A stretch of DNA of 64,000 nt, taken from positions 98,139,705 to 98,203,704 of the forward strand of contig NC_087062.1 of assembly GCF_963678635.1 (NCBI RefSeq). The letters run 5' to 3'. This stretch comes from Symsagittifera roscoffensis. Lineage: Eukaryota > Xenacoelomorpha > Acoela > Convolutidae. Position 1 is the first letter of the stretch. Each line of letters opens with the position of its first letter. A model generated the notes under the pieces. The model made no database searches. It worked only from the letters and a program-made list of their open reading frames with translations, and had not been told where the DNA came from. Positions 23,225 through 34,651 of this stretch are shown one piece after another. The translations under genes and the position numbers were made by a program.

Positions 23225-24498
23225 TGGAACATAACAGCCATTTTTTAGACTATTTTTTAACAGCTTGTTTCCTTCATGTTTCTTAGCTTTCCAGTTTTTA
23301 TCAACAACATTTTTTTGGAATTATTCGATTTTTGTTCTTGATTTTTTAGTTTTTAGGCATGCGGAGTTTTGTTTTTCTTACGCATGCAGAGCGTATTGAT
23401 AATACGAAGTGAGCTTTTTTGACCCAAGCCGTAAATAAAAGTGCTCATTTGTTTATAATTTTACAACGGTGCTAAGGATTTTAGCAGACTGGTTTTTTAG
23501 CAGACTCAAAAATTGACCAATCAGAAAACTTCATTATTTATTCAGATAAAAATGCTCAAAAACGCAGATTTTTGAATTCTATCAATGCATCAATGCATAT
23601 TAACAAAAATTAACGGAAGTAACAAGTTAAACAACAATTCATTGATTTTTTGAAATATCAAGGCTATACCGTCCCAATACTCGAGTTCTGATGAGTTTCC
23701 GCAGAGGTAAAAGCTCTTAAAGCTCTCGAAATTTCAGTTTTCGTTTTTTTTTTCAAAGGCGGGCACTCCCCCCGGTTCACATGTCGTATTTGCAGACGAG
23801 ACTGCAATTCCTCATACGATAATTTTTTTAAAATTTCGCTTTCTTGATATAATAAGAATCGCTTTTTGCTCAATGTCATTGACCATGGTGGATCAATTTT
23901 GATATCCGCGAAAAATTTTGGAGATAGTGGCAAAACTCTTAATTGGTTTCGGGTCATAAAATGACGGATTTTTTCGTAATTTGGAGGCAAAAAACTTCTT
24001 TTCCGTCCTCGTTCTGCAGTTTATTGGAAAAATCTTGATATTCGTTTCGAGATAGGTTTTCCAGCTTCGTGGTGGGATCGTTTTTGAGTTTTTCATGAAA
24101 CTTGCAATCAATTATTTCATCTTGGGGCGTTAAATGATTATGGCTAGAGGTATCTGTAAATCAAACGAAAAACTAGAGTCACAATTATTGTCACCATTTG
24201 TAATATTGAGTAAATCCTTTTTTGATTTTTTTGAACAGAAAATCATTGCTTAATAGGTCCCCCCCCACCCAATTTTGCATTGAATTTTTGAGAATTTCAT
24301 TGAGAATGAACTGAAATTAAGTTTGAAACTTGCTAAGTTGAGTGCAAATTTTTGATTACAAAGCGTGAAATAATGATGCTCAACCCAGACTTAATGGCGC
24401 CGCAGCCCCAGCTAATTGCGTGTCAATCAAAGTCTGCTAAAAGCCCCTTTTTTTCAGTTTTCATGCTAAGATGTCGGTCCCCTTTCATAATAATAGCA
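23225..24498. other. AT-rich spacer; possible minus-strand coding relic
   Basis: This is downstream of the last SLC22 donor, so possibly intron. On the minus strand two overlapping open stretches (23893-24111, 23664-23990) plus a third frame between 24121 and 23960 with KLKNDPTTKLE-like residues suggest an old protein-coding relic, perhaps LINE-derived. I cannot name it. Confidence 0.3.
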
Positions 24499-24537
24499 GT
24501 GATAGTTCGGTTTTATCCACGGAGATCTTATTGAGCG

Positions 24538-24924
24538 ATGTTTCGTTCTACGCGGAGTGTGTTCCAGTCAAATGTTTTTCGGCCATATATTCCTCGTACT
24601 GCCAATCAACTAGTATCAGAAATCAAACCCCTAAACAATTTGCATCCTCGAATTGAAGGCATTGTCTATTGTCAGAGAGACAGTGCACCCTATATTCTTG
24701 AATTAAAACATGAAATACATCATAATATCAGAAAAAGCTTCCGTATACAGCGGATCAGAGAAGATTTCGAGAAATCAAATGGCGAAAGTTTTGTCCCCAC
24801 AATCGAAAAACTTCATGAGGTACTAAACAAGTTAGGAGTTAAACCACAAATTGAAGAAATAAAAAGCCTAGGGAAATTCATCAAAGAGCACGTTAAGTCA
24901 CAAATTTTATTAATAACTCTGTAA
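24538..24924 (+). CDS. Conserved 128-residue LINE ORF, copy B
   Basis: Counterpart of 16185-16571 and the same length, with few replacements. It is intact and carries a basic, helix-forming middle. No named domain is recognised. As in copy A, a Lys/Glu-rich stretch continues downstream in another frame before the endonuclease. Confidence 0.5.
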   Translation: MFRSTRSVFQSNVFRPYIPRTANQLVSEIKPLNNLHPRIEGIVYCQRDSAPYILELKHEIHHNIRKSFRIQRIREDFEKSNGESFVPTIEKLHEVLNKLGVKPQIEEIKSLGKFIKEHVKSQILLITL

Positions 24925-25196
24925 CGGAACATGAAGCACGATTGGTGCTGGCAAAGAGCTTCGAAAAAAGAGATGAACAGCAAGATGAGGAAATTTACTT
25001 TCTGCCAGCATTATCGAATGAAGATGCCAGGAAAAAAAACTTATGCCTAAAAAGACGAAGATAACTTCTAGACGAAGGAGTTCCAAAGGAGAAAATCAAA
25101 ATCAGGAATTTCGAGCTGTTCAATGACGGGAAAAAAGAAACGATAGAAGCCGAACAAGCGGATGATGCTTGACTAGGCTTTCTCAACATCCTGCAA

Positions 25197-25905
25197 ATGA
25201 ATGTAAGAAGTCTCATAATACTCGAACGACGAATGAAGTTTGCAAATGCTATAGCAACATCAAACTATGACATAATATGCCTCTGCGAGACTTGGTTAAA
25301 TAAAAACATTGCATCATCTGAATTAATGCTAAATGAATACAGTTTTTATAGATCAGAACGACAAACAGACAAAGATCGGAATTTGCACGGTGGAGTCCTA
25401 ATGGCAGTGAAACAAACATTTTCATCTAATTTATTGCCAAATTAGCAACCTGAATGTTGTTTAACTTGCAGCATCCAAATAAACGATAAGCGAATTATTG
25501 TCTGCTGTTTTTACAATTCTCCTTTGAGCAGCAAATGTCGCTTTTGTCGAGGCGATTTTGCACAAATTTTAAATGAAATCGAAAAATCAAATCAATCAAC
25601 TGCAACAATTTTTTGCGCAGATGTAATTTTTCCAAATGCAAACTGGGTTGACTATAGTAGCACCTAAAATGAAGAAAACTCAATAATTGAACTAATCGAG
25701 CAACATCAGTTTGAGCAGGCAATAGATTTTCAAACTTGTGGCAAAAACACCCTAGACATTACACTTTTCAAAAATTGTCACATTCATGCGACTCCTGACG
25801 AAAATTTCTCAAAAATTTACAATTACTCCGACCAAAAAGCAATCAGCATTCTACTTGAATGTCCTCATCATGAGGTAAAAGTCGCTATTGAAAACTTTCG
25901 AAGCT
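25197..25905 (+). pseudogene. LINE endonuclease, copy B, broken
   Basis: The open frame 25197-25445 gives the N-terminal half of an AP-type endonuclease: MNVRSL, then NYDIICLCETWLN with the catalytic Glu of the ETW motif, and a GGVLMAVK strand. A stop at 25443 ends it. Later frames hold the middle, a TLDIT-like strand near 25755 and a damaged Ser-Asp-His motif: the stretch at 25826-25840 reads SDQK, where copy A reads SDHK. The enzyme is dead in this copy. Confidence 0.8.
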
Positions 25906-27666
25906 TGGGTAGCGTGGACTATAACGAAATCAAGAAATCAATACTAAGTGAGCCTTTCTCACCAGTATGTCACACAAACATCAATATAATGTGCAAGGAA
26001 CTTTACGACTATTTGGAAAATTTGGTAAACCAAAATGTGCCCAGAAGAACGAGACGTCGCCAATCACTTCCGCCATGGATTGCGCTTAGTACCTCAAACA
26101 TCATGAACAAACTGCGAACACAAACTAGATTATACAAATCGAAACCTACAAGCTACCGCAGAAATCTCATTCTATCTCTAGATAAAATGGTGAAAGAAGC
26201 AGTAGAGGAAAATAGATTAAATTATCAGGAAAATGTGATGTCCACTCGTAACACACAATTAATTTTCAAACACTTTAAGAGTCTGAAAAAATCGGAAACT
26301 CTCCCAAAGACTATGATCAAGGACGACATAGCTGTTTCCAAAGCCAAAGAAAAAGTGAACTTTTTAAATGAGTATTTTCACTCTGTCTTTTCGCCCAAAT
26401 CATGCTTCAACCTCAGTGACCTGAAGTGCGAAAACACAATATTGAGTATCTCAAAAACATATTTAAACCAAATTATAACAGAGCTTGATATAACAAAATC
26501 GCGGGGCCCAGATGGACTCCCACCGATTTTCTTCCAGCGAACGGCCAGAGAACTGACCACATTTTTGCATTGCGTTTTAAAAACATCAAGAGGGTAAAGA
26601 AAAAACCAGATAAATGGAAAGTTGCGGCTTTGTCGCCTACTTACAGGAAAGTTGACAAACGACTAATGGAAAACTACCGGCCGGTGTCACTCCTAAATAT
26701 CATGAGTAAACTCCTGGAAAAATGAAGATTTCCAGCGCTGTACGACCATTTCATCAAATTTTCCACAAGAAGTCAGCATGGTTTTGTTAAAAACCGTTCA
26801 GTTGTTACAAACATTATATCCTTCTTGAAAGAATTCTACGAAGCAATTGACAAGAACGCTGAAAACCATGTGATCGCAATCTATACTGACTTCTCAAAGG
26901 CATTTGACAAAATCCCGCACTACGGATTACTACAAAAAAGAGCAACATTGGAGTTGGAGGCTTTTTCCTAGAAATAGTCTCAGACTAACTCAGATACAGG
27001 AAACAATTTGTTCGTGCTGACAATTTCTCATCAGAAACTTTAGAAATTACAAGTGGCGTACCACAAGGATCGTTGATTGGTCCATTAAACTTCTGCATCT
27101 TCATAAATTATCTTCCTGAAGTATTGAAATTTAGTGACCCATATATCTTTGCAGACGACCTAAAATTACTAGCAGTGAATGTAGACACAAAGGACATCCA
27201 GCAGGACCTAAAAAATGTTAAAAAATGGGTAGACAAAAGCAAAATGAGTCTGGCACTGGACAAATGTTTTAAAGTCGATTTTAGAGAAAATCAACACGAA
27301 TTCCTTCTTTGTGAAACAGCAGTGGAAAGCCCGAATGTGATAAAGGATCTAGGAATACATGTGTCTAAACATTTAACATGGACAACCCATATTGACTCAA
27401 GAATATCGAAAGCGAATAAAACGTTCTATTGCATCCGCAGAAACTTAGAATTCCAAGTCAAAATGCGCATAAAACTTGGTCTGTACCAATCCTTAAGACT
27501 TCTTGTTCTAACGTATGGTCTAATTATTTGCAATATCTCAAGAAACGACTTAGGGAGATTAGAAAGGTTCCAAAAGAAAGTCTTAAAATGGATCACGGGA
27601 AACGATTCTGACTATACAGAGCAGCTGAGATTGTTAAACATCCTGCTTCTGGCGTTGTTTCTCTAG
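25905..27666 (+). pseudogene. LINE reverse transcriptase, copy B, broken
   Basis: The same ordered blocks as in copy A are present: SRGPDGLPP (near 26500), YRPVSLLN (26677), TDFSKAFD (near 26887), SGVPQGSLIGP (27054), the catalytic FADD (near 27150) and the thumb (27073-27666 open). Stops near 26597, 26724 and in the 26930-27000 interval break the frame. It is decayed but young enough to align with copy A over its whole length. Confidence 0.9.
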
Positions 27667-27867
27667 CTGAACGATTTCCTGATGATGGCGAAATTCATGC
27701 ATGAAGAAAACGATCACATTAAGCTCCCGGCAAAAATTGAAAATCCAGGAAGAACGAAAGAAATTTTCAACCTAAACAAGACCAGAACTGAAAAAGCTAG
27801 AGGAGAGTATACATTCAGGCCGTGCCGTCTAATGAACCGATTAAATTAGAAAATTGAATTTTGAGAA

Positions 27868-28188
27868 ATGCGAGGCTTAAAGCGAAGACTGATACAGATG
27901 ATGTGGAAGTTTTTCGACGATCAATTCTCAGAACAAAACAAGTGCTCATGGGTCCTCTTCTGCGACTGCAACTTGTGCCGAAACAACTGGACAAAATTTC
28001 GAGAACTTTGGGGGTATCATCCCATCAGTATCCTACTGAAAATTCACAACAACAACAAGAACAATATACCATTGTTCGATCAGAATCTCAATATTCCTCC
28101 AGAATATTCCCTTGAAAAGTTGAGATCAATGTCCCGCGAGAAACTGTCGAACTCAGTTTTACAATTGCTTGCTTATAGTTGCCCATGA
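27868..28188 (+). CDS. LINE C-terminal ORF, copy B
   Basis: A 106-codon ORF that differs from 19302-19622 by a single visible residue near its end. It has the same Trp and Cys pattern. This conservation is higher than in the reverse transcriptase frames and could reflect gene conversion, a recent duplication, or constraint on the 3' end recognised by the reverse transcriptase. Confidence 0.5.
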   Translation: MRGLKRRLIQMMWKFFDDQFSEQNKCSWVLFCDCNLCRNNWTKFRELWGYHPISILLKIHNNNKNNIPLFDQNLNIPPEYSLEKLRSMSREKLSNSVLQLLAYSCP

Positions 28189-28189
28189 A

Positions 28190-28572
28190 ACTCCAGTTCT
28201 TTGATAATTTGTAACAAATTCGGTAGTTTTTTTTTTAATTTTGCGTCGTTGTGTGACATTGAGTTTAAGACCTTCCCTGCTCTTTGCAATAAATGGTTTT
28301 GTAATTCGTGTTGGTAAATATGAAGCCTAGTATCCCATTTGATGTTTTCGGGAAATCTACCAGTTGCTGCATATCGTTTTTAACGGATAGGTCAATCAGT
28401 TTTTGCATTTCAGTTTTGTTTGATATTTAGTGTGCCCGGTCAATGTCGTTTTTTTTTAATTTAATCAGAAGGTCAAAAGTATCATAGTAACCGAGGTTAC
28501 AGTCAGGAGTCCCTTCGTCACGTATTCCAGTCGAAATACTTGGATTTTTCTAGATATGGAAGTGATAATGAT
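28190..28572 (-). pseudogene. Minus-strand LINE endonuclease debris, copy B side
   Basis: Repeat of 19620-19997. It is cut abruptly at 28572 by the left end of the giant element. Confidence 0.5.
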
Positions 28573-31500
28573 TGTGACATTCGACCAGAATGGCCAAAAT
28601 GCAATTTATGCAGGATTCGAATTTTGAGCAGTAAGCCTTCCGAGTTGATGATTTCGAAGGATTAGCGAAGTTATTGGAACGTTTAGCCAAACGGTGAGGG
28701 CTAGAATATTCTAGTATTTTAAATTTTCAAAAATTCGAATGATGACGTCACGTTTCTGAGAAGTGCTGAAACGGCCATTTTAACAAAAAAGCGAGTAAAG
28801 AACAGAACAACTTTTATCTGCGATTGCGAACAGTACGAAAATCGAGATTGGAAAACGACAACGAACTACAGAATAGCAGAGAACGCTCCGAGTTGCAACT
28901 ATTGTGCTGCTACAATAGTTGCAAGGCTGTTGCCAACAACGGTGAAGGGTGAGAACCAGCCTTCCGGATTAGCAAGAAATCAAGAGTAAGGAGCTTGATT
29001 CGGCGGATTCAAGAATCCGGAAGGGTCTCGGGACGGAAACTTTTATTAACTCACATAAACTTTTAGCATCCTGTCATGTCCTGACTTGAATTTAACTGAT
29101 ATTTTGATTAGTTTTGACAAGGATGAGGTGCTAGGAGTTGGGGGAAAGGGTTGATCCATCTTCGATGGAGATGATGATTTTTATCTACTGAACAAAAACA
29201 ATGGTAATATGATAAGTAGTAGCCCTGTTTTTAGGAGTGACCTCGTGGTCTGGGGATACAGAGACCCAGCCATGAGCTCACTAATTTCGCATGTAATTCA
29301 GTTAATTTGAGCGTTCTGGTCGAAGCCGGAGAACAGTAACGTTTTTGTCAGCCTGATGTAAGAAAGACCACCGAAAAGTACTGGCTTGGTAGAGACGGTG
29401 AAAAACATGCAAAGCTCTGTTTAGACGCTAGCCAGTCGTCTTAAGACTTAGTTTTGTTATCCGTCGATATGTATCTTCCGGGCGAATGTTACATGTATGT
29501 TTTTATGGCGCTCCTGGGTGTTATTCTTTCATAACATCATGACCGGCGGAACCGTTAACGAGCACTCCGCGCCGAGCGGATGCTCACATTAACGCCCTTA
29601 ATAGGCCTAAACTGCCGGGGCGGAAGGGTAGTTCGGAACGCGTAAGCCTTCCGGATTACCGTGAATAGTTTTTTAACCTAGTTAAGACCGAAAATTCACG
29701 AACCAGGAAGGGTGGGGGGAATCATGAACCCCTCATCCCCTGAGTGGTTTGTGACCAAAAACACTTAAAGATATCAGCAAAACCAAACAAAAAGTAGTAT
29801 AGTACCCAAGAAAAACAAAAAACATAAAAAATAACCGAAAAAACCAAAAACAGTAAAAAAGTAAAAAATCAGTAGAAATCATCCCCCCAGACAAGATGCG
29901 ATTCAACCCCCCCGTTTGTTGTTGATAGATATATTGTTGTTACAGGCATTTATATCAGTCAGGATTGTTACGATCAATTTTGTAGCCCGTTTGTGAGGCT
30001 TGTACTGTAGGGTTATTTGAGCATTTAAGCACGTTAATGATAAATTGCGCTCAATCCGGAAGGGTCAGCTGATTTGCGCTCAATTCGGAAGGGTCTTGGG
30101 TGAAGACCGATCCGGCAAGCAGTTCAAGGAGCAACAAGAAGGGGCTCAACGACAACAACAATCGACTGTTGGGTATCGTTAACAAGTTTTGTATCCCTTT
30201 TGGTACAAAAAGTAAGATAGTAATCTGTGGGGGGCTCGACAGTGCTGCACTGTAGTGACCCTTCACCGAACTGCGAATATCCGAGTTAAGCACCTTAATT
30301 CGGATAATAAACAAACCCGGAGGGGTATAGTATTACTAATATTATTATTCATATAGCCTATATTAATAGTCACATATCGTTTTTCAGTGAAAAACAACGA
30401 AAACAGACCGGTTTTTAGGGTCAAAATAGCGATATTTTGATCCCCCCACAAGTCGCGATTTTTGAGATATCGATATTTTTTGAAACGGAAAAAAGCGCTA
30501 AGTTAGTGTGTTACATCGTAACTGCACTACTGTAATAAGTAGAACCGGTTAACTTTAGTTCGGAAGTGGTTGGAACTAGTTTGGTACCAAAAACCAAATT
30601 TTCCCAATTTTTGATAGTAAGAAACACTAAAAATTTAGAAAATTTTTTGAAATTTTTGAGGTAGGACAGTAAAAATAGTTGTTCGGACAACGTCCACTAG
30701 TGAATCTACAAGTCTTAAAATCCGCTACCCGAAAGCCTTCCGGGTTGCAGAGAAATCGAACATAACGTGTTTGATTTGGTGGATTCATCAATCCGGAGGG
30801 GTCCAGGTAGCATAGTTTTTCGCAAAATTTTTCTACAATAGCGTTTTAGATTGGGTCTTTTGCATTGAACTAGAAGAGTATAGGCCTTCTGAGCTCAGAT
30901 CAATAACTTTTAGGTCGAAAGGACCAGATTTGCGGAAAAAGTTAGGCGGAACCTATAAGAGAGAAAATTTTTTGAGTTCGGAAAAAAGACGTTTTGGTTA
31001 ACAACTTTGGAACTACAGATCATATCGAGTTGATCTTGGTACCAATAGATCAGAAATTAGCTGAGCTTACTAATAGGATCAGAAATTTTTCGGAAAAGCG
31101 AGCGAGAAAATTTTTTGAGATTGTTTTTAGCAAATTACACAAATCCGGAGGGGTACACCCTTCACGTTTTATAAATTTTTCTGAAAAACCCTTATACCCC
31201 TACCAAAAGTTGATAGCGATTGAACTAAGTAACTTAGGACAGTTCTAGACAAAAAGGGAAGGCTGAAGGCACAAGACAACCATAATAGAGTCGAAGTTAG
31301 GCAAGTGATAAGACCCTTCACCGTTAGTGTGAATTGTCAAATAAGTGCCTTAACTTCAATCCGGAGGGGTCTAGGAAAGGACCCTATACCCTTCCCAGTT
31401 AATTCAAACAGCATAAAAGCAACGCAGAACGTATCCGGAGGGGTATAAGCTGAAATTAAGAAAACTACAAAAAGTTACTTTGACAGAGCTAAGGGCTCCC

Positions 31501-32467
31501 AATCCGGAGGGGTCGAAATTTTTCAAAGTCAGAGGGGTCCGAATCCGGAGGGGTCTACTTTCCACAAAACCGGAGGGGTCCGAATCCGGAGGGGTCTTAT
31601 AGTTGCTAATTCCGAGGGGTCCCAATCCGGAGGGGTCTATATTCTGACAGTCCGGAAGGGTCCTATTTGTGCCAATCCGGAGGGGTATGATTTTATTAAG
31701 GACTTAGGTAAACGAAAGAAAGACTAAAAAGCGAGAGGTATTAGGTTATTAATACACAGGCTAGGTATCAGTGACTGCACTGGTAACTTGCCTCTCAAAA
31801 AGAACCAGACTAATACAAAACAGGTCCGAACTCGGATATTCGCGACACTAAGTCTAAATTAAAAAGAGCGTGACTCATTGGTGTGGATTGAAACATAATA
31901 CGTTTTTGGGAAAAGTAACTGCCCTGAGGATTTTAGTAGGTCTAGCTCGGGCAGTCCGGAGGCAGATAGGTAACACAGTACTCGGTGGGTGCAATAGACG
32001 CCCACTTGAGAAAATTACTGCCTTCAAAGTTTTGTCTGTTTGGTGCAGCACCAAGCAGGGAAAGCTTTTTCTTTAAAAGACAGGTTCGACTATTGTACTG
32101 CGACCGACTAAGAGTACAAGACACATACGTTTTTTTTATATATACATTCATATTGTGTCAATATATATATTTTTTTGTTCTTGATTTTAAATCAACCTAA
32201 ACTGTGCTTGATTGGGTGGTGACTACACTATCTTTTAAATTGACTGATAACATCATATTGTGCTAGTTTCCAGATCTTTGGACCGATAATCGGCTAGTGT
32301 GAATAAATTTTATACAAACTGTACTCTGACAACATACAGGGATTCGTGGTCACTATTTAATAGAATCTGGTGAAATTTATTGTGTTGTGTCATTATTATT
32401 GTTAATGAAACTATAAGGTCTCTAGCAATTGAGTCAAGAGTAGGCATAGGAAAGTGACAAATAAAGA
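28573..32467 (+). other. Leader/5' LTR region of the giant element
   Basis: There is no ORF of substance over 3.9 kb. It contains inverted pairs such as CCTTCCGGATT (28968) with AATCCGGAAGG (29014), and GCCTTCCGG (29648) with a GGAAGGGT partner (29705), so folded RNA units are likely. A related CCCCCCA..CAAG..GCGATT motif occurs at 29883 and 30443. The exact LTR/leader boundary is not visible because the 3' LTR is missing. Two relics on the opposite strand at 2430-2745 and 7640-7800 match 29330-29610. Confidence 0.7.
29014..31686 (+). repeat. Array of AATCCGGAGGGGTC motifs
   Basis: At least sixteen copies of AATCCGGAGGGGTC or close variants, all in one orientation, start at 29014, 30053, 30082, 30315, 30790, 31142, 31358, 31432, 31501, 31542, 31568, 31583, 31608, 31624, 31650 and 31673. 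Spacing is irregular outside and 15-70 bp in the dense cluster 31432-31686. Partners of the opposite sense (CCTTCCGGATT, CCCTTCACCG) precede several of the earlier copies by 45-80 bases. The motif may be a protein or RNA binding site used in packaging, translation or transcription. Confidence 0.85.
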
Positions 32468-34651
32468 ATGAGTTTAGACAAGTCAAGGATACCAAAACGA
32501 GGTAATAGCTCTAGGAAATTCATACCTGAAAAGCAAAGAAAAACGATGACCGATCCTTTTGTGGATTGGATCAAGCGAACCCGGTCCGATAAAGAGGGGA
32601 CGGTTTCAGGCAGAATGGTTGAAACGAGAAGTCAAAAGACCTCAGAAGAGCGAAGAGAACTGTTAGAAGTGGAGGTCAATACGGACCATACCATGAACGA
32701 CAACCAGGGAGTAAATGGACTGGAAGGGAGAGGCAGAAGGCTGGCGAGTGAATCTACTCCGGTAGAACAAGGCCATGATTTTGCCACTTCCACCGGGACG
32801 TTGGATCGAGAGGAGATGTCGGAACTGTCCGACATCTCAACTGAAGTAACGGCAACTAGAAGATCTCCGACAGACAACACTATGATGGCAAGCGGAACTG
32901 GAAAACAAACAACCTCATCATCGTTCTCAGAAAGAATGAAGAACACCTTCGGAAACATCTTTCCATTCAGCATGGGAGGAGGAGCAGGAAACGATGGGGA
33001 GTCCCAGGAGGAAGAGGATGAAGAGGAGCAAGGGGACTTTGGATCTCAAGTCAGTCTCAATAGTTCGATCCAGGAGAGTGAGGCACACGTCGGAAGAGAG
33101 ACTGGAACCATGGATAAATTTGGTGTAGTGACAACGATAAGCAAAGAGGCAAACACGCTGGGCCAGTCGAAGGACTTCACGATTAGGACAAGTTCGGAGC
33201 CACAACCTGAAGAGAGTAGAACCAGAGGGCTTGGCAACGCGTTAGCGGATCCTGAAATAAATAATGATAAAACGTCAAGACAGAGAGTCAAGGCCCGGAT
33301 CTCTACCAGCACGAAGCTACCTGGGACCGACAGAGTTACACCACCACTAGTGACGCCACTCATGGATAACGGGGCAGCACTAGAGGAAGCCTTAAACAAC
33401 ATAGTGGGCAGTTTAGGAGAACAAAATGAACAGATGTCGATAAGGATGAGTGAACTGGAAAGAGCAGTTCACATTGAAAGAGAAAGTCTGCGGGAAGAAA
33501 TAAACCGCAACAGACAAGAAGTTGGCAGAAGCGAAAAACGCTTGAAAGAAAGAACGGACGAACATATGACGAGGAACTTGTCGCGAATGACAAGAGAGGC
33601 GGAACAGAGGGAGTTACGCTTAAGAGCCGACATGGAGAAGTTAAGAATTCAGCAAGAGCAGTCTCTTGGGTCTCTTGACACAAAGATAGACGCGATGATG
33701 GAGAGGCGAACGCAGGCTATCATGGATAGGTTGGACGGGCTACTAAGCAGCAAGAGTGGACCAAAAGAAGGAGAGCCGAACTCGGGAGGTCCCAGCAGGG
33801 AACCGAGGGTGAACTTCAATGAACATCAAAGGAGGAAGACAAATGGATCCACTAGAGGCAGGGGCAGTTCATCAGGCTATGCCACAAGGGGTAATACAGC
33901 ATGGGGCCCGAACAGTAGAGCGAGTTCAAAGGGGAACAGACAAACCTCGAACGAACGACCAACGCAAAGCACACATGCGACTGGGAGAAGCGATTCTGGC
34001 AACATGGGGCATACAAGCCCGAGGAGGAGTCACATGGGCCAAGCGGGAAACGCTCAAGGTGATTCGGATTGCAGGGATGCACCGCACACAGAGCCTTCGA
34101 CAAGGTGTGAGGACACTCAAGCGGGACTCTCAAGGGATGCTACGGCAATGGCCACAGCATTTGAACCCCTGAACAGGTCTTTGGAGACATTCCTGACGCG
34201 GTTATCTAGAACCAATGAACGCAGTGAAAAGTCCAGAAGAGTCTTTAAGAAACCAAGATGCTACAAAGACGAATCTGATGGCTGTATTGATACCTGGATA
34301 GAGGTAATGAAGCTGCATTTCGAGGAAGAAGACTTGTCTGAGAGACAGGAATGCAGCGCGCTCACCAGCAACTTAGAAGGGACAGCCCTGAACTGTGTCA
34401 TGGCCAAGAAACAGTATCAACGTGACACTGCTGAGAAAATCTTCGAAATCTTATTAAACCGTTTCGGATCAGGGGTGCAGGGGCACCAGGCGATGATGCG
34501 CTTCGAGAAACGGAGGCAACGAGAAGATGAAACAATAGACAAGTTTCTCGATGATTTGGAAATGCTGAGAAGACGCAGCCAACCGGATGAGTCAAACCGA
34601 AGGGATGAACCTGGCCGTAGCCTCAAAATTCATCGATGGTGTGAAAAATGA
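32468..34651 (+). CDS. gag: Gag: coiled coil and N-terminal part of capsid
   Basis: A 727-codon ORF. It has an acidic Ser/Thr-rich N-terminal half, a strong coiled coil at about residues 300-420 (heptad-rich with many Glu/Arg), a Gly/Ser/Arg-rich stretch at about 430-560 that probably binds nucleic acid, then a retrotransposon-gag (capsid) domain from about 590. The capsid is seen from DTWIEVMKLHFEEEDL, a FGSGVQGH.AM segment and ETIDKFLDDLEML. The capsid continues in the next frame: the conserved domain is split where this ORF overlaps the following one (34587-34651). A frame change inside a folded domain is more likely a lesion or assembly error than a programmed site. The initiating ATG at 32468 is the first in this frame after the leader. 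Gag would assemble the particle. Confidence 0.85.
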   Translation: MSLDKSRIPKRGNSSRKFIPEKQRKTMTDPFVDWIKRTRSDKEGTVSGRMVETRSQKTSEERRELLEVEVNTDHTMNDNQGVNGLEGRGRRLASESTPVEQGHDFATSTGTLDREEMSELSDISTEVTATRRSPTDNTMMASGTGKQTTSSSFSERMKNTFGNIFPFSMGGGAGNDGESQEEEDEEEQGDFGSQVSLNSSIQESEAHVGRETGTMDKFGVVTTISKEANTLGQSKDFTIRTSSEPQPEESRTRGLGNALADPEINNDKTSRQRVKARISTSTKLPGTDRVTPPLVTPLMDNGAALEEALNNIVGSLGEQNEQMSIRMSELERAVHIERESLREEINRNRQEVGRSEKRLKERTDEHMTRNLSRMTREAEQRELRLRADMEKLRIQQEQSLGSLDTKIDAMMERRTQAIMDRLDGLLSSKSGPKEGEPNSGGPSREPRVNFNEHQRRKTNGSTRGRGSSSGYATRGNTAWGPNSRASSKGNRQTSNERPTQSTHATGRSDSGNMGHTSPRRSHMGQAGNAQGDSDCRDAPHTEPSTRCEDTQAGLSRDATAMATAFEPLNRSLETFLTRLSRTNERSEKSRRVFKKPRCYKDESDGCIDTWIEVMKLHFEEEDLSERQECSALTSNLEGTALNCVMAKKQYQRDTAEKIFEILLNRFGSGVQGHQAMMRFEKRRQREDETIDKFLDDLEMLRRRSQPDESNRRDEPGRSLKIHRWCEK

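Larger units (their letters stand above)
24508..28572 (+). mobile_element. LINE copy B, truncated by the giant element
   Basis: Collinear with copy A from 16155 to about 19997. It keeps the endonuclease block missing from copy A but has its own frame changes. At 28571-28573 the match to copy A stops in the middle of a shared TGGAAGTGATAATGA and the giant element's sequence begins, so this LINE was the insertion target. The two copies differ by a few percent over most of their length but are almost identical over about 27690-28190. Confidence 0.85.

Noticed and set aside
29014-31686. CRISPR-like array
   Set aside because: Units are short, variably spaced, without uniform spacers or cas genes, and lie in a eukaryotic retroelement leader.
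32020-32060. TTGGTGCAGCACCAA palindrome as a tRNA-like or primer site
   Set aside because: It is a simple perfect inverted repeat; no cloverleaf could be drawn and no tRNA complement was recognised.
34587-34651. Programmed +1 frameshift in gag
   Set aside because: The overlap falls inside the capsid domain. Programmed sites normally lie between domains, so a lesion or assembly error is more likely.
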